Shown here one piece after another: positions 50,805 to 58,631 of a DNA stretch of 64,000 nucleotides. Origin of the DNA: JAEZDR01 sp039811185 (GTDB lineage Bacteria; Bacteroidota; Bacteroidia; Chitinophagales; Chitinophagaceae); NCBI GenBank assembly GCA_039811185.1, contig JBDHYF010000003.1, forward strand, positions 124,001 to 188,000, written 5' to 3'. Numbering within the stretch: the first letter of the stretch is position 1; every line of letters starts with the position of its first letter. Both the position numbers and the translations under genes were made by a program. A model generated the notes under the pieces. That model searched no databases. It was not told the DNA's origin and saw nothing but the letters and a program-made list of their open reading frames with translations.

Positions 50805-52742
50805 ATGATTCAGGTTACACTACCCGACGGCGCTGTAAAGCAGTATGAAAGCGGCGTTTCTGCTTTGGACATCGCCAGGTCGATCAGCGAAGGACTGGCG
50901 CGAAAAATTATTGCTGCGGAAGTTAATGGCGAAGTGTGGGACGTAACCCGTCCTATTACAAAAGACGTAACCTTAAAGTTGTTGACATGGAACGACGCGG
51001 GTGGTAAATCTACTTTCTGGCACTCTACTGCACATTTAATGGCAGAAGCAGTGGAAGCTGTTTTTCCCGGTGTAAAGTTCTGGGTGGGCCCTGCCATTGA
51101 CCGTGGGTTTTATTACGATATGGATCTCGGCGACCGACAATTGAAAGAAGAAGACTTGAAGGCATTGGAAGATAAGATGGTGGAGCTCGCAAAGCAGAAC
51201 AATGCGTACGTAAGGAAGTCTGTTTCAAAAGATGAAGCGGTGCATTATTTTACCGATAAAAAAGATGAGTATAAACTCGATTTACTTCAAAACCTGGAAG
51301 ATGGCGAAATAACGTTTTACACTCAGGGTAACTTTACCGACCTCTGCCGCGGCCCGCATTTGCCATCAACGGGCTTAATAAAAGCGCTGAAGCTTACCAA
51401 TATTGCCGGCGCCTACTGGAAAGGCAATGAAAACAACAAGATGCTCACTAGAATTTACGGCGTTAGTTTTCCGTCGCAAAAAGAGCTGGCAGAATATCTT
51501 GAAATGATGGAGGAAGCCAAGAAGCGCGACCACCGGAAGTTAGGAAAAGAGCTCAGCATTTATACAATGGATGAAGATGTGGGGCCTGGTTTGATTATGT
51601 GGCTTCCCAACGGAACCATTATAATAGAAGAACTCGAAAAACTGGCCAAGGAAACGGAAGAAGCCGCCGGCTACAAGCGCGTGGTAACGCCGCATATTGC
51701 GAAAGAGAGAATGTATCTCACAAGCGGACATCTTCCCTATTACGAGGATAGCATGTATCCTGCAATGGAACTGGATGGTGAAAAATATTACCTCCGGTCA
51801 ATGAACTGCCCGCATCACCATAAGATATATGCTGCCGAGCCGAAAAGCTATCGCGATCTGCCCTATAGAATTGCAGAGTATGGAACGGTATATCGCTACG
51901 AACAAAGCGGCGAATTATTTGGGTTGATGCGCGTGCGGTGTTTGCACATGAACGACGCCCACATATATTGCAGTAAAGAGCAGTTTGCGCAAGAATTTAA
52001 GGCGGTAAACGAAATGTATTTAAAGTACTTTAAGCTCTTTGGAATTGATAAATATGTGATGCGCCTTTCTCTTCATTCCAAAGAAAAGCTGGGTGTCAAG
52101 TACGTGAACGAGCCGGAGTTATGGCTGGAAACAGAAGCGATGGTGAGGGAAGTAATGACCGAAGCCGGCATTCCATTTATCGAAGTGCCCGACGAAGCTG
52201 CTTTTTACGGGCCTAAGATTGACGTACAGATCTGGAGCGTGATTGGCAGAGAGTTTACACTTGCAACCAATCAGGTAGACTTTGCGCAGGGACGCCGGTT
52301 CAACCTCAATTTCACCACTGCCGATAATCAACACGACGTGCCCCTCATTATCCATCGGGCGCCGCTCGGTACACACGAACGTTTTATTGGTTTTCTTCTT
52401 GAACATTATGCAGGCAAACTGCCGGTTTGGTTAGCACCATTGCAGGTTAAAATACTGCCCATCAGCGATAAGTTCTTCCCCTATGCAAAAGAAGTGATGG
52501 CCCAACTGAAGGCGGTTGGCGCGAGGGTGGACATCGACGACCGGAACGAAAAAATCGGTAAAAAAATTCGTGACACGGAGTTGCTGAAAGTGCCTTACAT
52601 GCTTGTAATCGGCGAAAAGGAAGTGAGCGAAAATATGCTGTCCGTAAGGCGCCAGGGGAAAGGAGATGTGGATGCTATGCCGGTTGCCGACTTTATGAAA
52701 CGATTGGAAAATGAAATAAAAGAAAGGCTTTCTGATCAGTAA
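50805..52742 (+). CDS. thrS: Threonine--tRNA ligase
   Basis: A 645-residue class II synthetase that charges tRNA-Thr. It has an N-terminal TGS domain (MIQVTLPDGAVKQYESGVSALDIA), the editing domain with HSTAHLMAEAV (the HxxxH metal motif), motif 2 RYEQSGELFGLMRVR, the zinc Cys in RSMNCPHHH, and the anticodon-binding domain at the C-terminus (PLQVKILPISDKF). The length is normal. infC follows 99 bases later, the usual order, but rpmI and rplT do not. Confidence 0.97.
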   Translation: MIQVTLPDGAVKQYESGVSALDIARSISEGLARKIIAAEVNGEVWDVTRPITKDVTLKLLTWNDAGGKSTFWHSTAHLMAEAVEAVFPGVKFWVGPAIDRGFYYDMDLGDRQLKEEDLKALEDKMVELAKQNNAYVRKSVSKDEAVHYFTDKKDEYKLDLLQNLEDGEITFYTQGNFTDLCRGPHLPSTGLIKALKLTNIAGAYWKGNENNKMLTRIYGVSFPSQKELAEYLEMMEEAKKRDHRKLGKELSIYTMDEDVGPGLIMWLPNGTIIIEELEKLAKETEEAAGYKRVVTPHIAKERMYLTSGHLPYYEDSMYPAMELDGEKYYLRSMNCPHHHKIYAAEPKSYRDLPYRIAEYGTVYRYEQSGELFGLMRVRCLHMNDAHIYCSKEQFAQEFKAVNEMYLKYFKLFGIDKYVMRLSLHSKEKLGVKYVNEPELWLETEAMVREVMTEAGIPFIEVPDEAAFYGPKIDVQIWSVIGREFTLATNQVDFAQGRRFNLNFTTADNQHDVPLIIHRAPLGTHERFIGFLLEHYAGKLPVWLAPLQVKILPISDKFFPYAKEVMAQLKAVGARVDIDDRNEKIGKKIRDTELLKVPYMLVIGEKEVSENMLSVRRQGKGDVDAMPVADFMKRLENEIKERLSDQ

Positions 52743-52841
52743 AATCTTGCATTTAATTTGATGGAAATAGTATTATATTGCCGTCATTAGATGTAGAAAC
52801 TTAAATTGTATAACTAAAAATTTTTCACCAAAAAACAATTA

Positions 52842-53408
52842 ATGGCATTACCACAAAGAGGAAGATTTAAGCCTCGTTTCAACCGTCAACCCGAACCAGA
52901 ACACCGTATTAATGATAAGATACGTGTTCCGAAAGTGAGGTTAGTGGGTGAGAACGTTACCGTTGGCATTTATCCTACAGAAGAAGCAAGGAAAATTGCA
53001 CAGGATCAGGAACTGGATCTCGTTGAAATTTCTCCGCAGGCGGATCCTCCCGTTTGCAAAATCATCGACTACAAAAAGTTTCTTTACGAGAAAAAACGGA
53101 AAGAAAAAGAAATGAAGTCGAATGCCAAACAAAGTGAAGTAAAAGAAATCAGATTTACCCCCGGCACCGATGAGCACGACTTCGATTTTAAAGCGAAGCA
53201 TGCCGAAAAATTTTTGAAGGATGGCAACAAGGTGAAAGCCTATGTTCAGTTTAAAGGCCGCGCAATTATGTTTCAGGACAGGGGGCAGCTGTTACTTTTA
53301 AAGTTTGCGGAACGCCTTGCAGAAGTGGGCGTGCTGGAAGGCATGCCGAAAATGGAGGGAAAACGAATGCTTGTGATGTTTGCACCTAAAGCTTCTAAAA
53401 AGAAATAA
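52842..53408 (+). CDS. infC: Translation initiation factor IF-3
   Basis: A 188-residue IF-3 with the N-domain (RINDKIRVPKVRLVGENVTVGIYPTEEARKIA), the lysine-rich linker (YEKKRKEKEMKSNAKQSEVKEIRF) and the C-domain (DFDFKAKHAEKFLKDGNKVKAYVQFKGR). It starts at a normal ATG, not the rare AUU of E. coli infC, so that form of self-regulation is absent. A terminator follows directly and the next gene is convergent. Confidence 0.97.
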   Translation: MALPQRGRFKPRFNRQPEPEHRINDKIRVPKVRLVGENVTVGIYPTEEARKIAQDQELDLVEISPQADPPVCKIIDYKKFLYEKKRKEKEMKSNAKQSEVKEIRFTPGTDEHDFDFKAKHAEKFLKDGNKVKAYVQFKGRAIMFQDRGQLLLLKFAERLAEVGVLEGMPKMEGKRMLVMFAPKASKKK

Positions 53409-53429
53409 CAACACATTTTACGATAGAGA

Positions 53430-53457
53430 AACGTTTCCTGCCGGAAGCGTTTTTTTA
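53430..53457 (+). terminator. Rho-independent terminator after infC
   Basis: AACGTTTCC (53430-53438) pairs with GGAAGCGTT (53443-53451) with one G-U pair and a TGCC loop, then a T tract. Confidence 0.85.
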
Positions 53458-53859
53458 TGTGTTCGCCTTTTCGGACGGCAGCGGCGATTGCCGGCTTTCT
53501 TTCCCTCTTACCACCAACACTTTCCTGTCTGCAATAGGCAAATAACCGTACTCATAGCAGAAGAAATAAACATCGTTCTTCTTATTGGCTATTTGATGCG
53601 TGAAGTATTTAAATTGAAATCCTTTATCGGTTAACGCAAGTCTGTCCACCGTTTTAAAAGCATCTTCTTTTAAAAATTCGAGTAAAATTTTCCGGTTTTT
53701 CTTTAGAATGCCGTTGATGGTTTTTATCAATGCCGTATCCTCATTCATTACACGGTTGTTATGCGTGTTACGGCAATAATCGTCGCAGAATTTTTTATCG
53801 CTTCTGCCTTTTAAAGTTTTTTTGCAGGTAACGCAGGTACGTAAAGCAACGCTTTCCAT
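53455..53859 (-). CDS. Conserved-looking protein with N-terminal C2C2 zinc-finger motif
   Basis: A 134-residue protein I cannot name. Residues 9-30 hold a likely zinc finger: C-x2-C (TCVTCKK), a basic loop KGRSDKKF, then C-x3-C (FCDDYCRNTHNN). The finger resembles small treble-clef or MYM-like bacterial fingers. The rest is a mixed helical and strand domain (LKKNRKILLEFLKEDAFKTVDRLALTDKGFQFKYFTHQ, VYFFCYEYGYLPIADRKVLVV). The gene is alone, convergent with infC and divergent from trhO. Nucleic acid binding is a guess from the basic finger. Confidence 0.75.
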   Translation of the reverse strand: MESVALRTCVTCKKTLKGRSDKKFCDDYCRNTHNNRVMNEDTALIKTINGILKKNRKILLEFLKEDAFKTVDRLALTDKGFQFKYFTHQIANKKNDVYFFCYEYGYLPIADRKVLVVRGKESRQSPLPSEKANT

Positions 53860-53956
53860 AGATGAAAGTTAGTTTAAAAAAAGAAAGAGTTCTTAACATA
53901 GCGATAAAAAGCAAGCCGGGTATTTTCCCACCTACGCGTGCATTCGTAGGACTGTT

Positions 53957-53964
53957 TATCTTTG
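53957..53964 (+). promoter_or_regulatory. -7 box for the trhO-rimM unit
   Basis: TATCTTTG is an exact TAnnTTTG, 79 bases before the ATG at 54044, leaving a leader of about 74 nt that holds two hairpins. Confidence 0.55.
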
Positions 53965-54009
53965 CGCCGGTTTTGCTCACCCTGCAAGTGAGTCCGTTTT
54001 TAAATCGGA

Positions 54010-54030
54010 ATATTGGGCACTTCCCAATAT
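54010..54030 (+). promoter_or_regulatory. Hairpin in the trhO leader
   Basis: ATATTGGG (54010-54017) pairs with CCCAATAT (54023-54030) over a 5-base loop, 13 bases before the ATG. A weaker CTCAC/GTGAG stem lies upstream near 53979-53995. No T tract, so not a terminator. Confidence 0.5.
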
Positions 54031-54043
54031 CTAAAATTAATTT

Positions 54044-55090
54044 ATGGCAGTACTACACAACAGAGTTTCCAACGAGGAACTGAAACAACGGCTGATGATG
54101 GAAACAGAGCCGCGTACAACAATCAGCTTTTATCAATATTTTCCTGTTGCTAACCCCCATGAGTTCCGCGATTACCTGTACAGGAATTTTAGTGAACTGA
54201 AGGTTTTTGGACGCATCTATGTGGCGAAAGAAGGCATTAACGCGCAACTGAGTGTTCCCTCGGCTCTCTTCAATGCCTTCCAATCGTTTTTATATTCTAT
54301 TTCAGGGCTTAGTGGCATCCGCTTAAATGTTGCCGTAGATGATGATGGAAAATCGTTTTGGGTTTTAAAAGTAAAAGTGCGCGATAAAATTGTAGCGGAT
54401 GGAATTGATGATCCTTCGTTCAACATCGAAAACAAAGGCAAATATGTGGATGCCGAAAAGCTGCACGAACTGCTGGATAAAGAAGAGGTGGTAATGATTG
54501 ATATGCGCAATCATTACGAGTATGAAGTAGGACATTTTAAGAATGCGATTGAAGTGCCGTCGGACACTTTTAGAGAACAACTCCCGATGGCGGTAGAAAT
54601 GCTTGAGGGCAAAGAAGATAAGCCGGTGGTAATGTATTGCACGGGCGGTATCCGGTGCGAAAAGGCGAGTGCTTATATGCTGCATAAAGGTTTCCGTAAT
54701 GTTTACCATATAGAAGGCGGCATTATCAATTACGCCCGTCAGGTAAAGGAGAAATCACTGGTAAGCCGTTTTATTGGAAAGAATTTTGTTTTTGACAACC
54801 GGCTGGGCGAACGGATTACAGACGATGTAATCGCTCATTGTCACTGCTGCGGAAAGCCGTGCGATACGCATACCAACTGTATAAACGACGCTTGTCATTT
54901 ACTCTTCATTCAGTGCCCGGAATGTGCAGAAAAACTCGAAGGCTGTTGCAGCAACGAATGCCTTTCGTTTATTCATTTGCCTGAAGAGGAGCAGCGGCAA
55001 TTGAGACGAGGCGTAGACAAGGGCCGAAATATTTTTAATAAGAGTAAAAGATTAAGGCCATCTGTCCGGCTTCAAAACAATAATGGATAA
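54044..55090 (+). CDS. trhO: tRNA uridine hydroxylase, rhodanese-related (TrhO)
   Basis: A 348-residue YceA/TrhO protein, which uses O2 to make 5-hydroxyuridine in tRNA wobble positions. The N-terminal ferredoxin-like domain has FYQYFPVANPHEFRDYLY and KEGINAQLSVP; the rhodanese domain has VVMIDMRNHYEYEVGHFKNA and the active C199 in MYCTGGIRCEKAS. The tail carries a cysteine-rich zinc-like segment (CHCCGKPCDTHTNC, CPECAEKLEGCCSNEC) seen in longer family members. rimM starts inside its last 8 bases, so both RNA-related genes are co-translated. Confidence 0.93.
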   Translation: MAVLHNRVSNEELKQRLMMETEPRTTISFYQYFPVANPHEFRDYLYRNFSELKVFGRIYVAKEGINAQLSVPSALFNAFQSFLYSISGLSGIRLNVAVDDDGKSFWVLKVKVRDKIVADGIDDPSFNIENKGKYVDAEKLHELLDKEEVVMIDMRNHYEYEVGHFKNAIEVPSDTFREQLPMAVEMLEGKEDKPVVMYCTGGIRCEKASAYMLHKGFRNVYHIEGGIINYARQVKEKSLVSRFIGKNFVFDNRLGERITDDVIAHCHCCGKPCDTHTNCINDACHLLFIQCPECAEKLEGCCSNECLSFIHLPEEEQRQLRRGVDKGRNIFNKSKRLRPSVRLQNNNG

Positions 55091-55601
55091 TTACATACAC
55101 ATCGGTAAAATTGCTGCTTCTTTCGGGCTGAAGGGTGAGGTAGTGGTGGTGCATGCCTTGGGAAAGCCTTCGTTGTTTCCAAAAGGCAGCGTAGTGTTTA
55201 TCGAAAAGCTCAAAGGTTCCTACATCCCGCACTTTACCGAGAGTTCGAAACCAAAGTCCGACTCCGAAACCATCTTAAAACTCGAAGGCCTTAACACAAA
55301 AGAATCTTTGTTTCCGCTATTACAAAAAAAACTATGGGTAAATGAAGAACTGTTTCAGCAGCTTGCCGATAAAAACGCACCTATAGGCTTGCTCGATTAT
55401 AAGGTGTTCGATAACAAAACGTTTCTGGGTAACGTTACCGAAGTTATCGAACAACCACATCAGCTACTGCTTGTCATCAACTACAAAGCCGGTCAGGCCT
55501 ACATTCCGGTGCACACGGAAACACTGAAAAAGATCGACCGTAAAACCAAAGAAGTACACGTCCAGCTCCCTGAAGGCTTACTCGATGTGTACGAAAGCTG
55601 A
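55083..55601 (+). CDS. rimM: Ribosome maturation factor RimM
   Basis: A 172-residue factor that binds S19 during 30S assembly. The N-terminal beta-barrel opens HIGKIAASFGLKGEVVV and the PRC-barrel part includes LLDYKVFDNKTFLGNVTEVIEQPHQLLLVI and the end IPVHTETLKKIDRKTKEVHVQLPEGLLDVYES. It is usually found with rpsP and trmD; here it overlaps trhO by 8 bases instead. Confidence 0.94.
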   Translation: MDNYIHIGKIAASFGLKGEVVVVHALGKPSLFPKGSVVFIEKLKGSYIPHFTESSKPKSDSETILKLEGLNTKESLFPLLQKKLWVNEELFQQLADKNAPIGLLDYKVFDNKTFLGNVTEVIEQPHQLLLVINYKAGQAYIPVHTETLKKIDRKTKEVHVQLPEGLLDVYES

Positions 55602-55611
55602 CAACCATATG

Positions 55612-56721
55612 TTAGATAGACAAAAACTGATTGTGGATGTAATCTACCACCTCCACCATATTTTTGTTTTGGTTAAAAACAGCAATTTGCCTGTCTGCGC
55701 CCGTACCTGAGTCCAAAATCTGATGCACATAATCAAATATGTAGCGGCTTCCTAAATCATCCACTACATCATCCACAAAATCGAGCAGTTCATAAATCAG
55801 AATTCGGGTGTTTACCTCTTGTTCTTTCCCAAAATCTATCAGGCTGCCATCGATGCCGTAGCGGCTGCTGCGCCATTTGTTTTCATTAATTAGTGAGCGG
55901 TGATAGTTGTTGAAATTCAGGTTCTGCATCTTCAGCTTATACAACTTGGCGCAGATGGCCTGAAAAAGGCCGGCAATTACAATCGTTTCCTTTACGGTTA
56001 ACGGAATATCACAAATTCTAAATTCTATCGTTTCAAAAAACGGATGCACACGCAAATCCCACCAAATTTTTTTCGCATTATCGATACAATTGGTTTTAAT
56101 CAGCAGGTTTACGTAGTTGTCGTAGGCTTCAATGCTTTCAAAGTAATCCGGAATGCCGGTACGCGGAAATTTATCGAACACTTTCACCCGAAACGACTGA
56201 TAGCCCGTTAACCGGCCTTCCCAAAAAGGCGAGTTGGTGCTGAGCGCAAATACGTGCGGTAGAAAGTAACGCGCTGAGTTTGCCAGATGCATCGCCGTTT
56301 TGCGATCTTCCATGCCCACATGAACATGGAGTCCAAAAATAAGATTGCTGCGCGCCGCTTCCTGTAACTCGTTTACAATTTGGCTGTAGCGGATATGATC
56401 CGTGATGAGTTGCTTTTCCCAATGGCTAAACGGATGCGTACCCGATGCACCCAGCCAAAAGCCAAGGCCGCCGGCAATTTCCGACATCGTTTTCCGAAGG
56501 TTACTCACATCGTGAAACGCTTCGTCCAAATCGGCGCAAATGTCGGTGCCCACTTCAACTACGGCCTGATGCATCTCGGCCTTAATCTTATCCTTCATTA
56601 TTTTTTGCCCTTCCAGTACAATGCGCTGCTCATGACTTTTTAACTCCCGTGTTTCCGGGTCAATCACCATATATTCCTCTTCTACACCAAGTGTAAAAAC
56701 TTTGTAGTTTATTAAGCCCAT
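55612..56721 (-). CDS. YbdK-type carboxylate-amine ligase (GCS2 family)
   Basis: A 369-residue glutamate-cysteine-ligase-like enzyme. Motifs: FTLGVEEEYMVIDPETREL (metal-binding EEE), EVGTDICADLDEA, GASGTHPFSHW, and LHVHVGMEDRKTAM. YbdK has weak gamma-glutamylcysteine ligase activity, but the true substrate of most GCS2 proteins is unknown; the reaction is ATP-driven amide bond formation. It lies 17 bases after an ATP-grasp gene on the same strand, with an esterase gene divergent beyond that, which suggests a small amide-forming pathway rather than glutathione synthesis. Confidence 0.92.
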   Translation of the reverse strand: MGLINYKVFTLGVEEEYMVIDPETRELKSHEQRIVLEGQKIMKDKIKAEMHQAVVEVGTDICADLDEAFHDVSNLRKTMSEIAGGLGFWLGASGTHPFSHWEKQLITDHIRYSQIVNELQEAARSNLIFGLHVHVGMEDRKTAMHLANSARYFLPHVFALSTNSPFWEGRLTGYQSFRVKVFDKFPRTGIPDYFESIEAYDNYVNLLIKTNCIDNAKKIWWDLRVHPFFETIEFRICDIPLTVKETIVIAGLFQAICAKLYKLKMQNLNFNNYHRSLINENKWRSSRYGIDGSLIDFGKEQEVNTRILIYELLDFVDDVVDDLGSRYIFDYVHQILDSGTGADRQIAVFNQNKNMVEVVDYIHNQFLSI

Positions 56722-56738
56722 AGTTAGTCAGGATATGT

Positions 56739-57689
56739 TTATAACGTTTTTTTTTGGCTGCTGCGTTTCACGTATTCTCCCCAAGTTTGATTGTCGCTGT
56801 CTGCTTTAAAGCTCATGGCTTTTTCAATGGCAAAATTGGCCGCCGTTTCCACCACCCAGTTAAAGTTTTCTTCGCCCACGCTTGTTCTTTCGGCGTCAGG
56901 TGCGGGGTTGCAAAAGTCAATTGCGTACGGAATGCCGTCGCGCACCGCGAGCTCTACAGTATTAAAATCGTAACCTAAATATTGATTCAGTTTTAATACA
57001 ATTTCTTCCATCTTTTTTAGTAGCTCCTGACTTGGATTGAAGTTAGCCTGATAACGAAGGTGGTATGGATTGCGCGGCTCGTATTGCATGATGCGGACGT
57101 ATTTGCCGCCAATGCAATAACAGCGATAATATTCTTCAAAAATAATTTCTTCCTGAAGCAGCATAACAAGCTGTCCTGTTTCGGCATGCTTTTCAAAAAA
57201 CTCTTCCATGTTATGTAGCTTATACACGTGTTTCCAACCTCCGCCTGCAAACGGCTTCATGTACGCAGGAAAGCCAACGTAATCAAAAATCCCTTTCCAG
57301 TCCAACGGATAGGCAAGGTTGCTGAACGAAAGATCGGTGGTGTCGTCTGGATGCTGGCGGGAGGGAAGGATAACCGTTTTTGGAACCGGCACGCCGATTT
57401 TTGTGGCCAAACAATTATTGAAGAATTTTTCATCGGCGCTAAACCAAAACGGGTTGTTGATAACCGCTGTTCCGGTTAAAGCCGCATTTTTTAAAAAAGC
57501 CCGGTAGAAGGGAACATCCTGACTTATTCTATCTATGATAACAGCATAACCGCAAGGTTCGCCCTGTATCACCTTATCTATTCTCACCGGTTCTGCAACA
57601 ATGTCGTCAATTCCTTTCTTATTTACTGCTTCAATAAATGCGTTGGGGAAACTTCTTTCCTGTCCGTACAAAATGCCAATTTTTCTCAT
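56739..57689 (-). CDS. RimK-like ATP-grasp ligase
   Basis: A 316-residue ATP-grasp protein. The N-terminal third is a pre-ATP-grasp fold (IGILYGQERSFPNAFIEAV). The ATP-binding core shows FPAYMKPFAGGGWKHVYK (nucleotide-binding Lys and Gly loop), LLQEEIIF, GGKYVRIMQYEP and the metal ligands in NTVELAVRDGIPYAIDFCNPAPD. Such enzymes join a carboxylate to an amine via an acylphosphate. Substrates cannot be read off. It is the first gene of a two-gene unit with the YbdK-like ligase and is divergent from the esterase gene across 72 bases. Confidence 0.9.
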   Translation of the reverse strand: MRKIGILYGQERSFPNAFIEAVNKKGIDDIVAEPVRIDKVIQGEPCGYAVIIDRISQDVPFYRAFLKNAALTGTAVINNPFWFSADEKFFNNCLATKIGVPVPKTVILPSRQHPDDTTDLSFSNLAYPLDWKGIFDYVGFPAYMKPFAGGGWKHVYKLHNMEEFFEKHAETGQLVMLLQEEIIFEEYYRCYCIGGKYVRIMQYEPRNPYHLRYQANFNPSQELLKKMEEIVLKLNQYLGYDFNTVELAVRDGIPYAIDFCNPAPDAERTSVGEENFNWVVETAANFAIEKAMSFKADSDNQTWGEYVKRSSQKKTL

Positions 57690-57761
57690 ATGCGCGCTGG
57701 TTTTTAAGTTCCAATATAACTAACAATCAGTATAAAAATCAATTTGTCATTTATTTTTTTG

Positions 57762-58631
57762 ATGGATAAAATTTCTTCTGTTAGGTTTGGCGTTATGGTA
57801 AAACCTGCATCGGAAAAGTCCGGTTTACGACCTCTCAGCACAACATTGTATTCCGATTATCTGGAACGCGAAGTGATTATCGATATTTATAAACCGGAAA
57901 ACATTTCTGCCAGTCCTGCGGTGCTTTTTATTAACGACGGACAAGACCTGGTGAAGATGGATTTTGCTTCGATTTTCTTTAAGTTGATGGCTGATGCGCA
58001 AATGGATGATTTGATTTGCGTGGGTATCCATTGCGGTGCCGAGCGCTTACAAGAGTATGGCGTGGCTTATAGTGCCGACTATTTAAAGCGCGGATCAAAG
58101 GCGGGCCTGTACACCAAATTTTATTTCGATGAACTGCTGCCATTTGTTAGAAAATTTGTTTCGGTTGACGACTTTCGTGAGAAGTCGTTTGCCGGTTTTT
58201 CGTTGGGCGGGCTTATGGCGTTGGACATTGTTTGGAATCACGCCTGCCATTTTACGAAAGTGGGGGTATTCAGCGGCGCGCTTTGGTGGAGAAGAAAGAG
58301 TTATGAGGATGGTTACAGCGACGAACACGACAGGCTGATGCACCTTCAGGTGAAGAACGGAACCTTTGCTCCCTGGTTACGGTTTTATCTTCAATGCGGT
58401 ACTAAAGATGAAACTGCCGACAGAAATAACAACGGTGTAATAGACGTGATTGATGATATAAATGATTTGATGAAACTGTTGCAGCAGAAGGGCTACAGCC
58501 GCGATGCAATGCATTACGTTGCCTTAGCCGACGGAAAACATAATGTGGAAACCTGGGCGCTTGCCTTTCCGGATTTCCTGAAATGGGGATGGGGGAAAGC
58601 TACATTGGAAGGCTCCCCTTCGGCAATGTAA
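57762..58631 (+). CDS. Esterase D-like alpha/beta hydrolase
   Basis: A 289-residue alpha/beta hydrolase of the putative esterase family (PF00756 type, like Fes, IroE and antigen 85). Nucleophile Ser147 is in FAGFSLGGLMAL; the Asp and His of the triad would lie near DETADRNNNGVIDVIDD and ADGKHNVETW. There is no signal peptide, so it is cytosolic. ATG 57762 is chosen over a TTG at 57744. It is divergent from the two ligases, and its last 32 bases overlap the 3' end of the convergent kinase gene. It could trim or release the ligase product. Confidence 0.9.
   Translation: MDKISSVRFGVMVKPASEKSGLRPLSTTLYSDYLEREVIIDIYKPENISASPAVLFINDGQDLVKMDFASIFFKLMADAQMDDLICVGIHCGAERLQEYGVAYSADYLKRGSKAGLYTKFYFDELLPFVRKFVSVDDFREKSFAGFSLGGLMALDIVWNHACHFTKVGVFSGALWWRRKSYEDGYSDEHDRLMHLQVKNGTFAPWLRFYLQCGTKDETADRNNNGVIDVIDDINDLMKLLQQKGYSRDAMHYVALADGKHNVETWALAFPDFLKWGWGKATLEGSPSAM

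Noticed and set aside
52743..52841. AUU start and self-regulation of infC
   Set aside because: The gene has a normal ATG that matches family N-termini.
57729..57736. AGTATAAA half-site between the ATP-grasp and esterase genes
   Set aside because: Only an imperfect second arm is visible (TATAACT at about 57716); too weak to call an Rrf2 site.
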